Positions 23,301-34,478 of a DNA stretch of 64,000 nt are shown here, piece by piece. The position numbers and the translations under genes are program-made. The stretch comes from Helicoverpa zea (taxonomy: Eukaryota; Arthropoda; Insecta; Lepidoptera; Noctuidae): assembly GCF_022581195.2 (NCBI RefSeq), contig NC_061461.1, forward strand, positions 8,370,001 through 8,434,000, written 5' to 3'. Each line of letters opens with the position of its first letter. Position 1 is the stretch's first letter. The notes under the pieces are model-generated. The model was not told the DNA's origin and did no database searches. It was given only the letters and a program-made list of their open reading frames with translations.

Positions 23301-24600
23301 TCTTTTATCACTTCAAATTATGATACGAAATATCAGCCTCAACATGGAATCATAAAAAACATAATTGCAGTATTTAATTCGACACTGCATACAATCAAGT
23401 GAGTACATTAATACCAACATCAGAAAATTCTCTGAATTGCAAAATCATACAAAAACATAGGTCGTTCAGCTACGAACACTTCTTCTGCTTATCCGATTTC
23501 CAGAAAAGATTCTGTTTTCTACTGTTATACTTATCAATTTAAGTACTTTTTTATTAGTAGAGCTAATCCTTGAAAATTAGGTCTGTTTTGAGGAAAATAT
23601 TCATCCAGGCTTCAGATAGTCGTCGTAGTACAATACACTGCCACATCCAAAAATCACATGTCCCCAAAAAACTGTTCGAGTTCAAAGAAAAATTAAGTAC
23701 CTGCACTCGCTTCACATTGACCCACATGTTTGAAGGCCGGACAAATGTCAACAGGACCTTTGCGATGAGAATCGGAGCACCTGCAGTGGCAAATGTTATA
23801 AAACTCGATTTTACAGATCAACCATCGATACGATTGCGTAATCGAATCTATTCGATTGAGTTCGATAGGCTCGGGTGGGCTTAGCGATTTACGAGTCGAT
23901 GTGATGAGTGATGCGTAAGGTTGACTATGCACATAAAAGCTTTAAATAAAATACTCGATTTATTTTATTTCGATTCCCATCCCAGTTGATGACGGTCTCC
24001 ATTAGGATGTAAGAGTTTTATTAATAGCTGCGGATAAAAAGGCGGAAGTTTACTGACTACTGAATGTAGCATTTTTTTCCTTGTACGATATAGCGTGTGT
24101 CTTCGGCATTAATGATAAATCAGTTCAGTCAAGTGGAATGTCCGAGCATTCATTTGGAAGGTCCTCCTGGTAGCTACTTGTCTGAAATAGTGTTGAACTG
24201 GACCTTTTTGGCACAAACATAGTTATTTTGTTACAATTTTATGCCCTACTTTTACTTGTTTTGTATTGTGTCCATAAATAATTTTCCATTCTTATTTTTC
24301 GTTAATTGAGCCTTAGTTTTTTTCATCATAAAATCATTGAAAGGTTATTGAAATATATTTAAACCTGTCACCTTACTCCCAGTCCCAAACATCGATTAGC
24401 CTATTTTTCTTCAAGCCGATCCAAGAATCATTTCAAAGATAGCATCGCACTGAAAGTTAATATCTCATAACAAGGGGAACTAGGTCTGTATCACAATCGT
24501 ATAAGTTCGTTTTCACACGAGTATCCCCAAGTTTTCCCATCGTTATAACTTATGTCTGACACCGGTCATTACGCCCCCTACTTTGCTCTGATATAAGTTC
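20315..24600. other. 4.3 kb intergenic DNA without a supported gene
   Basis: I found no convincing exon, TIR pair or tandem repeat. Overlapping frames on both strands at 23,563-23,932 give no recognisable domain, and may be a decayed element because several frames are open at once. Confidence 0.4.
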
Positions 24601-24603
24601 CCT

Positions 24604-24752
24604 TAAGGGTACCCACATACTATGAACTTTTAGTCGGCCGATAGTCGGTTTGGGCTCATAGATAGTGGAAGTACACACGCAACGACGATCAGGTATTTGT
24701 ACGGTATCAGACCGTTCCAAAACTTTGATTAAAAAATTCGTCATTAACTTTG
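24604..24752 (-). mobile_element. Truncated TGCAGACTAAA-family MITE, reversed
   Basis: It begins with CATACTATGAACTTTTAGTC and a GGTTTGGGCTC block, the reverse complement of the right end of the neighbouring copy. The interior matches (reversed) the AATCAAAGTTT and TCTGATACCG blocks of the 54 kb copy. It stops where a T-tract begins. Confidence 0.6.
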
Positions 24753-24755
24753 TTT

Positions 24756-24805
24756 TTTTTTTTTTTTAAATCGTGATTTTAAAATCACGATTTAAAAAAA
24801 AAAAA
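24756..24805. repeat. Perfect 50-bp palindrome
   Basis: A T-run, then AAATCGTGATTTT, is mirrored without a spacer by AAAATCACGATTT and an A-run. The axis is between 24,780 and 24,781 and symmetry holds for 25 bases on each side. It joins the two oppositely oriented MITE copies. Confidence 0.9.
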
Positions 24806-24815
24806 CTACTACACT

Positions 24816-24960
24816 GCAGACTAAACAGTCGGCCGACAGTCGACCCGATGGTTATCAATTTTTTTTTAAGAGCACTTATCTCTGAAATGTGCGTACCTTT
24901 TATCTTGATACTGAAGAGCCCAAACAAACTATCGGCCGACTAAAAGTTTGCAGTGTGCTC
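24816..24960 (+). mobile_element. TGCAGACTAAA-family MITE
   Basis: The left end is CACTGCAGACTAAACAGTCG followed by GCCGACAG. The right end is ATCGGCCGACTAAAAGTTTG followed by CAGTGTGCTC. Same family as 36,151-36,924 and 54,371-54,590. Confidence 0.7.
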
Positions 24961-25354
24961 TTACACCGCGGTCTTATTATTTTTTTATTATATAGGTTTA
25001 AGTACCTATGTTCAGTGAGATGTAATTTTCCGTTTCGGTTTGTGGACATTAAAAGGAGGTTTTATATTATTTTTGGAGGTCAGTAGTTTGGGGTCTTTAT
25101 GATGGGACTTGTTCAGTGACATACAGTCAACTTCAGGTCAGTGGTAACAGTTTTATAGGAAAATCGTACTTATTACTAATGAGTTAAGGTGCATGACAGT
25201 TACCACTGATGAGCGGTCTACCGTACAATAGGATGCTCTTTCTGCCGAAAAAGTTTGAAGGGCACGTGGTAGGGTCGTTGTAGATATTTATTAAATAATC
25301 AGCAATCAAAATATACCTACCTTTGTAAGTAGTGGGTTACTTGTAGCATACCTA

Positions 25355-25445
25355 CTACTCATCATCATCCTGCTGCCCTTATCCCAATTTTATTTGGTGT
25401 CGGCGCAGCATGTTTTCTTCTTCCATACTCTTCTATCTGCCGTCA
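25355..25445 (+). repeat. Dispersed repeat (CATCATCCTGC...GGCGCAGCATGT)
   Basis: Contains CCCTTATCCCAATTTTATTT and GTGTCGGCGCAGCATGTTTT. A weaker copy lies at 40,658-40,745. Such segments are widespread in moth genomes. Confidence 0.55.
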
Positions 25446-25449
25446 TTTC

Positions 25450-28110
25450 ACAAGCAAGCAAGTCAAGCATACCTACTACTTTACAAGAAAAATGGCCAAA
25501 AAATAAGTTCCATCCGTATCCGTATCATGAACACAGAGTATAAATATGAAAAAAAAAACGTTCAAATCTCACCATATTTTAGTCTTTTTGCAAAGATTTT
25601 GTTTCCATTAATTAAATGAAGTCATTAGCAGACATTGCCAATACCTCTATAAAGTCCGTTTGTGATTGCAACGGGATCATTAATTTAATCAATTAACTAC
25701 ATCTTATCCACCGGCCTCCTATTGCTTACCAATTAATTAAAATTCAAACTTGTTAAATCCTTTGTAAATCTCTTTGTATCTTGTCTTTATGATATAGATT
25801 GAAGTTACTAAATATACCCATGAGGCCGATATTAAAATATACTGACAACTAATTGAACATATTTTTTATCTCTACATTCTACAGTACCTATATATGTTTT
25901 CAGAGCCTAAGCTACATGGCAAAGTATAATTTACGTACAAAATATGGGGACCACCCCGAATTACATGAATATATACAATATCTTCGTGAGCCCACATCTG
26001 CTTAGTGTGACTATTAAAGCCATTGGTCAATTCTTCCCATGTCCTAAATGCGACCTTTAGGAACATAATCTATATGCCTACCAAAGGCCTAATTTCTGTC
26101 ACAAAATACATAGGTTGACCTTTTCCCATCCTAAACATCGTTACTAAAACTAACGTCCCTTAAGTAACCGCAACTTTATAGATTCATAAAGGTCAACCAG
26201 AATGAATTGCTTAAAGCTGTAAGCTCGCCCACATATACTAATCAATCATATTTATCAATAACGCGCAAGAAAATACAATCATTAAAGTTTTTGTGTCTTC
26301 AGTACAAAATAGTTTGCCTGTAATATATGGCTGCCACAAGCATTCAATCTATCTACATAGGCCTTTATGTATCTTGATGGACTGACATTTTATTACACAT
26401 ACATCGCTTCGCTCGATACAATGAAGAAATCTTGAATGATTAAGCTAAGTAATAGTTTGTACATATAGGCATTTAAATATTTGCATTATTTAAGTGAACT
26501 GTAACTGGTTCGTGCTACTAAAACTGTTCGTCTTTTTCAGTACTGTTTTTACACGACCACAGTTTAAATAACATTTCTCATTTCGATGTCGTCGTCATGG
26601 AAGATATAGGGTCAATAATAAATTGTCGAATTCATGCCATGCATTTGTAAAATACCTAATTACTTCTTGTTCTTTTTTTAATTATCACGTTGACACTAAA
26701 ACAATTTCAAAGCTTGAGACAATAAACCAAGTACAGTCAAGCAACGCAATATTTGAGCCTTAAAAGAGTATGGCTACTACTCGTACAACTTGTAAGAATT
26801 TCGGAGTTTTTTTTTTCTATTAGTATTCTACCTAACAATCTCAATTATTATCTCCTTAGTGTTACTAATCTTTGTGTTATTAGGTTTTGTAATGTAATTT
26901 ATTATGACTGGCATTGGACGTATTGTTCTAAAACGATGAAGAAATATCTTGTGACATCATAGACTGTGCTATTTGTTGAGTATTCCTTTTCCTGGTTCCA
27001 TAGTATGTCTGACTCATATTTTCAGGATTTGTAGCCGAGTAAAAATAGAAAGAGCAATTGATCATTCTGAAACTATGTGGAATACTTTGATATAATTTTC
27101 AGTTTAGTAGTAAGTTTATACACACCACTTTACTTTAAAAGCTAGCTATCGTAACAAAGACAAAAGTAAAAGTGATGAGATAAATATAATAATTTATTAT
27201 TTATACATATTAAACATGAGCTCACGAACAAAACCATGAAAAATAAAAAAACACGATCCGAAGAAGAAAATTATCTCTACCATCCGGCTTTGGAATTCAC
27301 TCCTTGTTAAATTTTACATCAGATTATAACCAATATTCCATACAGCGATAGAATATTCACGACTGCATAATCTTACTGTTTCTAAAAGCAATACGCCAGA
27401 ATTATTCAACGCTCATGTATGCATGATAGAAACTGTGAATACAGAAGCAAGATGTGTGCAGTCGCTCGATTTTAACACCTTTTACCATTCATTCAATTAC
27501 TAAGAACGAAGCTAGACACTTAGAAAATATTTGCAATTTCCTTTTTAATAACTTCTGAGGGAAAGATAATGAAAAAGAAACAAGTCCTCCATTTACTAGC
27601 CAAGACAGGGTGCTTAATAAAATTAAGTACACAATTACCGCTTCTAGTTAAGATGTGCCTATTTTAAACATGAAAATAGGTCATTAAAATTCCTTTTTTT
27701 GGGGTGATTCTTTATGGCCCATTTCTTGAAGAAAAGCGTGGTCAATTAGAAGCGCAGGAGTCGTTATCAGCCACAAAAATCACCTCTGGCGTGTATCCAG
27801 CAACATCTGAGGCTGAAAGGCCAATTACGGTGGTTAAATGTCACCTACTCTGCGATATTGGCAGAGGAGTTACATAGCTTAGGCTCAGCGCCAACCTCTG
27901 CGATTATGAGTATGTCTAATAATAATTATAGAAACAGGCTACTTGAATGTAATACAAGAAAATGAAAGTGGCAAGGGTTGTAATTACTTTCTTTTAAAAG
28001 ACGAATTATAATGGCTTAAAGATAGGAAACTACTTAAAGGAATTAACAGTGATTTCTCTGCCTGTCAATTGTTTGATTTTATTTTTTCGGACGGCTAAAA
28101 CCAGATATAG
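25450..28110. other. Intergenic DNA, nothing firm
   Basis: No supported gene. A patch at 27,700-27,910 is less AT-rich and repeat-like (GCCACAAAAATCACCTCTGG), but it has no second copy in the window. Confidence 0.4.
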
Positions 28111-28111
28111 A

Positions 28112-28440
28112 GATGAAGTTAATTAAAATGATTTTTAAAATAAAATGATACAACATGGCGCTACAATTAAGTTAGTGCAAATAAGTTACACTAAACAACA
28201 ATATAAAACCTACAATCAGTTAGCCAGACAACGTCGCAACACGCATCAAAGTCACTAGATAGTCAACTGTTTTGTTGATGAAGTTAATTAAAATGATTTT
28301 TTAAATAAAATGATACAACATGGCGCTACAATTAAGTTAGTGCAAATAAGTTACACTAAACAACAATATAAAACCTACAATCAGTTAGCCAGACAACGTC
28401 GCAACACGCATCAAAGTCACTAGATAGTCAACTGTTTTGT
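28112..28440 (+). repeat. Tandem duplication, 2 x 165 bp
   Basis: 28,112-28,276 is repeated from 28,277 with one difference seen, near the T-run (ATTTTTAAAATAAA versus ATTTTTTAAATAAA). Both copies contain ACATGGCGCTACAATTAAGT and ACAACGTCGCAACACGCATC. A recent event or an assembly artefact. Confidence 0.88.
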
Positions 28441-28614
28441 AACCCAACTCGGCCGACAAGTAGTAGTAGTGTTAACTATTATTATAATAAGTTCAACTAA
28501 CGACTTATCTACTGGCAGCTGTGTGAAAGTCACCTTCTATGTATTACTAGTGGCCCACGGTACCTACGTGCTTCGCTACGTATAAAGTCCACCATTGTGT
28601 CAAAAAATGTGATA

Positions 28615-28765
28615 TGAAGAACCGCTCGACCGATTTTGTGCAAACTTCACATAAACCATCTAGTAAATAGTCAGAACAAAGCCTAAGCATTTGGTTTGGA
28701 TAGGTGATCCCGGGTTTGAGAAAATTACAACGAAAAGTGGCATTAATTCTTATATGTATAGATTT
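28615..28765 (+). repeat. Dispersed repeat fragment
   Basis: GAACCGCTCGACCGATTTTG and the terminal TTCTTATATGTATAGATTTT are typical of moth non-coding repeats. The start is marked by TGGCCCACGGTACCTACGTG. Confidence 0.4.
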
Positions 28766-28999
28766 TGAAACTTAGGTGCTCATAAGTATCCGTTCAAAGC
28801 TGGGATTAGCGGATATTATTAAAAAACTTAAGAGTTAGCTGTCCCAAAGTAGAACAAATTGATTTTTCCTTTTCTCTTTTGGCTTAGACAAATTCAATTA
28901 AAGCTTGGACCAAGCCCAAGACATTTTTAGTTGCTCTGGAATCCACCTGATGTTAGAGTTAGAACAAAAAAATCAGGTTTAAGCTTCATTGTACGATAC

Positions 29000-29155
29000 C
29001 TTTTTTTGGTGGTAATCATTAAATGATCCCGCTGTAGGTACAGCGTGAGGGAGTGTCAGAATCTTACTGACTAAAACCCAACATGTTCCTTCTGAGGCCC
29101 TTCATTTACTAGGGCTGCGGTAACTCTTTCGAGCAACTATGCAGGCCATTGAACG
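29000..29155 (+). repeat. Dispersed repeat (GTGAGGGAGTGTCAG family)
   Basis: AGCGTGAGGGAGTGTCAGAA, TCTTACTGACTAAAACCCA and a GCGGTAACTCTTTCGA block recur at 33,400-33,540. Confidence 0.75.
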
Positions 29156-29159
29156 ATTG

Positions 29160-29680
29160 AATGAAAAAAATGATTTTCATAAACGAGTGTTTTTAGATTC
29201 TCGGATTCCGAGCAAAGTTTTTCACGGGGAAAATCACTCCATGGCATCTCTAGACTTTCAATGAAGATATTTTCAATAATTATACTAATTACCTACGCAT
29301 ACAAATTCTATGTGGTCCAAATAATTTGGAAATAGTCCTAAGAGCAATTTTTATATATTAACTAGCTGTTGCCCGCAACTTCGTCTGCGTGGGCAATATA
29401 GAATCGTCAAAATACTACTTATCCCGTAGGTGCATTCTTTCACGTGACAGTATAATTAGGATTAGCACTTAGCAGTCGCATAGATTCATTGATCAAGGTT
29501 GTGTTGTGGATGTGACCATTTATCTAAACAAAAGAAGTAAAGTTTGTGACGTTGTTCAGCCAATTTGGAAAATTATTACGTATGGTGCGTAAGTAATTTT
29601 CACAGGAAACAGCTATAATCTATGTCTACATGCTTTGAGTCTGACAAAGCTGTCATTTGTACATTTTCTGCAGCTGCTGC
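29160..29680. other. Intergenic DNA with one repeat border
   Basis: At 29,361-29,400 the sequence TAACTAGCTGTTGCCCGCAA is the reversed 3' border of the GCTAGT-type dispersed repeats. Nothing else is recognised. Confidence 0.4.
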
Positions 29681-29684
29681 GACT

Positions 29685-29850
29685 AATCAGAAGCCAGAAA
29701 GTCTGTCAATCTTACCATAATATGGATATCGTCTTGTGTAGTTGACTGGATTGTAGATAGGTAGTCGCTCCAAGCAAAATATTGGTACTAAAACAGATTC
29801 GGTGACTGGAAGCCAACACCAACATAGTTGGGGAATAGCTGGATGGATGA
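29685..29850 (+). repeat. tRNA-derived SINE, 3' fragment
   Basis: AATCAGAAGCCAGAAAGTCT to GGTGACTGGAAGCCAACACC and ATAGTTGGGGAATAGC follow the SINE body of 13,731-14,117, diverged. Confidence 0.6.
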
Positions 29851-29909
29851 TAAAATGAGTCATCATCATCAGCAGGCGCATAGGGTAGGATAGTTTCACT
29901 TACTCATGG

Positions 29910-30300
29910 TAAGGCTGACCACACATTAGGCGTGCGCGATCCTCGGGCGTGTGAGTAGCGCGGGCGTCGCTCACGCAACGCGCTCGCGACGCACGCGCAT
30001 TCTGGATTAGGACAGGATATAGGTAGGATTTGCAACAGAGAACAATTCTGTCTTTGTGATTAAATGACATCAAACGTAGTTTTATATAAAAGGTGTTTTT
30101 TAGGGTTTTTAGACTTGGCTCGGGTCTTACTGAGACTGTTCGTAATCGTGAACAGTGTATTTGCGATCAGAAGTTGAAAGTAAGCATGTCTCTGGTATGC
30201 GGCGCGTAATTTGTACGTTTTCAGACGCATAAAGCATTTTACGTGTGTATGGTATTAAATAGAGAGAGCTCCCATTTCTTATCTGCACTTTGTATCTGGG
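29910..30300. other. GC-rich patch, unassigned
   Basis: 29,915-30,000 is strongly GC-rich (GGCGTGCGCGATCCTCGGGC, CGCTCGCGACGCACGCGCAT) in an AT-rich setting and may be one end of a MITE. I found no partner end. The rest is unremarkable. Confidence 0.3.
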
Positions 30301-30310
30301 CTTGTTTTTA

Positions 30311-30731
30311 GGTGATCTTCACACTGCCCCGCATCACGCTGCATCTTGCGTGTCGACGCACCTACGCGCGTTCCTGCGGGAGTGCAGATCTGCATCATCG
30401 TGCGGGTTTTTCACGCACTCACGCGCGTAGGTGCGTTTTGTAAATTCACGCACAGCGAGTTCCATTTTCAAATATACACGTCACGCCCATTCAAAATCAC
30501 GCGCGGCACTGCGGGATTCAGTGTGCCATACCTTGCGTCTCGCCCCGCACCTACGCGCGGGGGTGCGTGTTTCTCCGTATGTATGTGCGTGATCCGCATG
30601 AACGCGCGTGGATGCATTTTCAGTGTGTTGGACTATGCGTGTTTTCCATACAAACGGAGATATTTCCATACAACGGAAAAAAACGCATCCACGCACTACG
30701 CTGCATCATGCGGGGCAGTGTGATAATCGCC
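30311..30731 (+). mobile_element. GC-rich MITE, copy A (421 bp), TTA duplication
   Basis: The left end starts GGTGATCTTCACACTGCCCC and the inverted right end ends GGGGCAGTGTGATAATCGCC, giving TIRs of about 24 bp. TTA flanks both sides (30,308-30,310 and 30,732-30,734). The interior repeats CACCTACGCGCG and its complement, and is rich in GCGTG. All six frames are mostly open only because of composition: the frames are mirrored by copies B and C and encode nothing recognisable. The layout fits a PIF/Harbinger-like non-autonomous element. Confidence 0.85.
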
Positions 30732-30734
30732 TTA

Positions 30735-30909
30735 TCTTTCACTAATGTACTAATTACTTAAAACAAATTACTTTGAGTGAGTAGTATTAAGTAGACCTTA
30801 ATTATTTTTTCTGATGCAAAATATGTAAACTTAATCCTAGAAGAAATGAGGATCTATCTCTCGCAAGCGCTGCTAAGCGTGAGGAAGGTAATGTAGGATT
30901 CTGTAGCTT
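30735..30909. other. Spacer between two inverted MITEs
   Basis: An AT-rich spacer of about 175 bp with no feature. Sequence outside the two MITEs is not mirrored, which argues for two insertions rather than one inverted duplication of the locus. Confidence 0.7.
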
Positions 30910-30912
30910 TAA

Positions 30913-31330
30913 GGCGATTATCACACTGCCCCGCATGATGCAGCGTAGTGCGTGGATGCGTTTTTTTCCGTTGTATGGAATCTCCGTTTGTATGGAAAAC
31001 ACGCATAGTCCAACACACTGAAAATGCATCCACGCGCGTTCATGCGGATCACGCACATACATACGGAGAAACACGCACCCCCGCGCGTAGGTGCGGGGCG
31101 AGACGCAAGGTATGGCACACTGAATCCCGCAGTGCCGCGCGTGATTTTGAATGGGCGTGACGTGTATATTTGAAAATGGAACTCGCTGTGCGTGAATTTA
31201 CAAAACGCACCTACGCGCGTGAGTGCGTGAAAAACCCGCACGATGATGCAGATCTGCACTCCCGCAGGAACGCGCGTAGGTGCGTCGACACGCAAGATGC
31301 AGCGTGATGCGGGGCAGTGTGAAGATCACC
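30913..31330 (-). mobile_element. GC-rich MITE, copy B (418 bp), TAA duplication
   Basis: This is the reverse complement of copy A. Read base by base, the only difference I find is a 3-bp deletion (GGAGATTCC here versus GGAGATATTTCC in A). It is flanked by its own TAA duplication (30,910-30,912 and 31,331-31,333). It lies head-to-head with A, forming a near-perfect long inverted repeat of about 420 bp per arm. Confidence 0.87.
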
Positions 31331-31333
31331 TAA

Positions 31334-31895
31334 GCTAAACTATGATTATGAAAAAATCCTGATATGAACTCCATCTGTAACTTTAAATGATAATTAATTG
31401 TTCCACTAAAGTCATCATTTTTGACATAATGTTCAAAAAATAATTTAGATGGCACCGTTTTAAATTTGGCTGAGAACTATTAATTTTCTTTTCATCAAGG
31501 TAATAATTATAGTTGGATTTTGATGTGGCACGGCAAACTGACAAACACTATTGAAATGTCTATCGAAAAATTACACTACGTGTTAAAATATGGTGAATTA
31601 CGGAAAATACACAACTCCATCTGTTGAAATAATAATCCTCTATAAAGAATGTATGGTAATATTGTCATTTACCACCTCGCTCCTTTGACAAATTGATGAT
31701 GTATTTTATTTACCACAGATGGAGCTACTTTAACCTTGGCTAAACAAAATTTTCATATTTTTTTTTCTTCCGAAGTTACTTATAAAGGTGTGATTTTCTG
31801 TGTAAAGATTAATAATAGGCCGATCAACTAATATAAGTACAACATTCAAATATACAGTTTTGACAAATAGATTGCGTGTCGTAATATTTTACATC
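31334..31895. other. Intergenic DNA, nothing recognised
   Basis: AT-rich, no gene, no repeat structure seen. Confidence 0.4.
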
Positions 31896-32195
31896 TTGAA
31901 TTCACAAAATTAATCATATCTTTTGATAGAGTGAATCGATTTCGATGAAACAAAAACTAAGTAATACCCCAAGTTACGTAGAATTTTTGTATATAAGCAT
32001 TGTCTGCATTTAATTCGTAGATTTTACGTGAATCCCGAACAAACAAACAGATAAACAGACAAACAGACAAACAGACAAAAATGACAAAAATGATGGAAAT
32101 GGGTTCTGTTAGTTATCCTTCAACATGCTGGCTATTTTTTTTGTCAATTTCTTCAATGTACAAAAATTACTTTTCTACAGATTTATTATATGTAT
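31896..32195 (+). repeat. Dispersed repeat with ACAGACAA microsatellite
   Basis: GAATCGATTTCGATGAAACA, GATTTTACGTGAATCCCGAA, then the AAACAGACAAACAGAC tract (about 32,040-32,080) and a TTATTATATGTATAGAT end. Common moth repeat layout; class unknown. Confidence 0.5.
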
Positions 32196-32199
32196 AGAT

Positions 32200-33398
32200 T
32201 ACTTCATTCATGAGACATAAGATACTTTTTTGTCATCGCATCATTGACTGCTCATTTTGACATCTATGACAATTAATAGAACGGAAGATCAAATTACTGT
32301 TCTAGCTAAGACCACCCATCGCATGAGTACGACCTTGAGAACTTAAATTTCTTAGAACATTAACATAAGGTTGAATTTTGCGTAACCCAGAATAGATGTT
32401 ATCTAACATAATTATGTGCAGTAACAGACTAAGGTACAGGTTAATTTGAGCTTAAGTACTTCTCCCATGCCCTTTACTCGACATACTAATGTAACCTTGG
32501 AAATGCATAGACTTGGTATAATATTATCACACACTTATAATTCACATACATAACATTTTATAATGGGAACAGAATTTTATATCGTTCATAAAACATTTCA
32601 GTAATTAGGTGGGTATGTTTAGAATTGTTTATGAGTTAGCTTAACTGCCTGCCAAGCGGTTTCTTTGTGTTGAGTCTAATGTTATATATAAACGTGAAGT
32701 AGATATACAAACGTAGGTGTTTTACAGTTTTAGTTGTAGTTTCAGAAAATTGTTAAATCATTTAAATATTTTGAATCAAACAGTTCATGCCTTTTCTGTC
32801 CACTGACTGTGATATGAGGAAAACCGCAGTTAAGCGTCGGCCAAAGTTGCATTGAGAAGTTTCACTGTAAGTGACCGTGAACACAATGAGTCGTTATAAA
32901 AAGATACAGATTCCGACTGGTGGGTGTAGGTATCATTCAAAGATCTGTTAAAACTTATGTAAATCAAAGTTATTTACTTGCTTTCAGTCTTTTTAATAGG
33001 TAGGTAGGATACTTTCAATGAGCTTGCGAAGGTTCTTCCTGACGTATTTTTAAACTCTGTGGTTTTATAACTTCATTGACGACAAAAAGACTTGTCCAAA
33101 ATGGTCAATGCAAGTATTTGGAGGAAACTGTTACTGCCAAAATAAAAGGTTCAAAAACGCTTCCGATTCCGAAAAAACTTGCTACTGCAAAAAAAAAACG
33201 CGAATGTAGGCCGCATTTCAAGGTGAAAACCATTAAAACCTTATTAATTTTACGTCTAGCAGACTTGAATTACTTAAGAAAATTGAGACCGAACCCACTG
33301 GCTATTACACACATGTTGAATAAACTAGCCGGCTGGGAAAACGGAACTCGCCTGTACCCGTACAGCCAGCAACAAAATTGTTACCTTCTTTATGCGAA
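32200..33398. other. Intergenic DNA; one TATA-like site without a gene
   Basis: GTTATATATAAACG near 32,681-32,695 resembles a TATA box, but no signal-peptide exon follows. A + frame of 120 codons (33,076-33,438) is Lys-rich, has no recognised domain and ends inside a repeat. I do not call it. Confidence 0.35.
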
Positions 33399-33399
33399 A

Positions 33400-33540
33400 T
33401 CATCAAATGACTCCTCCCGCTGTGTGTTAGCAGCGTGAGGGAGTGTCAGACTCTTACTGACTAAAACCCATCATGTTCCTTCGTAGGCCTTTTATGTAGC
33501 AGGACCGCGGTAACTCTTTCGAACAATCCCGCAACCCAAC
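33400..33540 (+). repeat. Dispersed repeat (GTGAGGGAGTGTCAG family)
   Basis: CAGCGTGAGGGAGTGTCAGA, TCTTACTGACTAAAACCCA and GCGGTAACTCTTTCGAAC match 29,000-29,155. Confidence 0.75.
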
Positions 33541-33803
33541 CAAATTGTCACCTAGTTTATGTATTTCATGTTGGGATGGAAAATAATTTTGATGGCAGGA
33601 ATTTCAAACGAGATTGCATACGTGTGACATTTCAGTGGTCTGAATTTTTAGAATTTTCAATTTTTGTTTTAGTAGTTTTAGAATATTGGATGCAATGGAT
33701 TTAAAAGGAATAATATTACACTCCGTTTGTGTTATTCGCAGTAGATAAAAAGAGTATTTTCATTCAAAAGAAATTGATTTGCGAGGGAAAAATTTACAAT
33801 AAA

Positions 33804-34225
33804 AATAATAGTTTTAAAAAAACTAAAAAAACACGCTTTTTATAGAAAAACGAACCAAAAATAGAAAATAAATTTTAATGAATTTAAATTAAGAAAACAG
33901 TGTTAAAAATTTCAATGAATATAAATTGATAATAGTGTGAATACAAAAAAAAATATTTAAAAAAAGCGTGGGGTGCTTTTTAAGATATTATCGAAATGAA
34001 AATCACTGTACTCATATCTGTCAATAAAATATTTATAACTATTGACACCATGCACCCCACGCTTTTTTTTAATATTTTTTTTTGTATTCACACTATTATT
34101 AATTTATATTCATTGAAATTTTTAACACTGTTTTCTTAATTTAAATTCATTAAAATTTATTTTCTATTTTTTGGTTCGTTTTTCTATAAAAAGCGTGTTT
34201 TTTTAGTTTTTTTAAAACTATTATT
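33804..34225. mobile_element. Foldback element, 173-bp arms, 75-bp loop
   Basis: The left arm (33,804-33,976) begins AATAATAGTTTTAAAAAAAC and ends AAAGCGTGGGGTGC. The right arm (34,052-34,225) is its reverse complement with few differences (for example AATTGATAATAG versus the mirror of CTATTATTAATT). The element is extremely AT-rich with no frame. Arms this long relative to the loop characterise foldback MITEs. Confidence 0.88.
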
Positions 34226-34478
34226 TATTTTCTACTTTTTAGTTTGTTTTAAAACTATTATTTGTTTTGTAGAATTAAAATTCTCTTTAGTATACAAAAA
34301 TTTGTCAATATTATAGAAAACTGCTAAAGATAATTATTGGAAATAAAAATTAACATCGAGTCCTGCCTTATCGACTGTAGAGAAAAATTCTAGAAAATTT
34401 TAATTAATTTTCTTACCTTATCGACTATAGATGAAAATTATATAAATTAACAAAAATCATATTTTGCAAATTGAAAAG

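Noticed and set aside
30346..31295. Long open frames on both strands repeated at 30-31 kb and 36 kb
   Set aside because: They are the same GC-rich MITE in different orientations, with TIRs and target duplications; openness is due to base composition.
33076..33438. 120-codon Lys-rich frame
   Set aside because: It ends inside a dispersed repeat and has no recognised domain.
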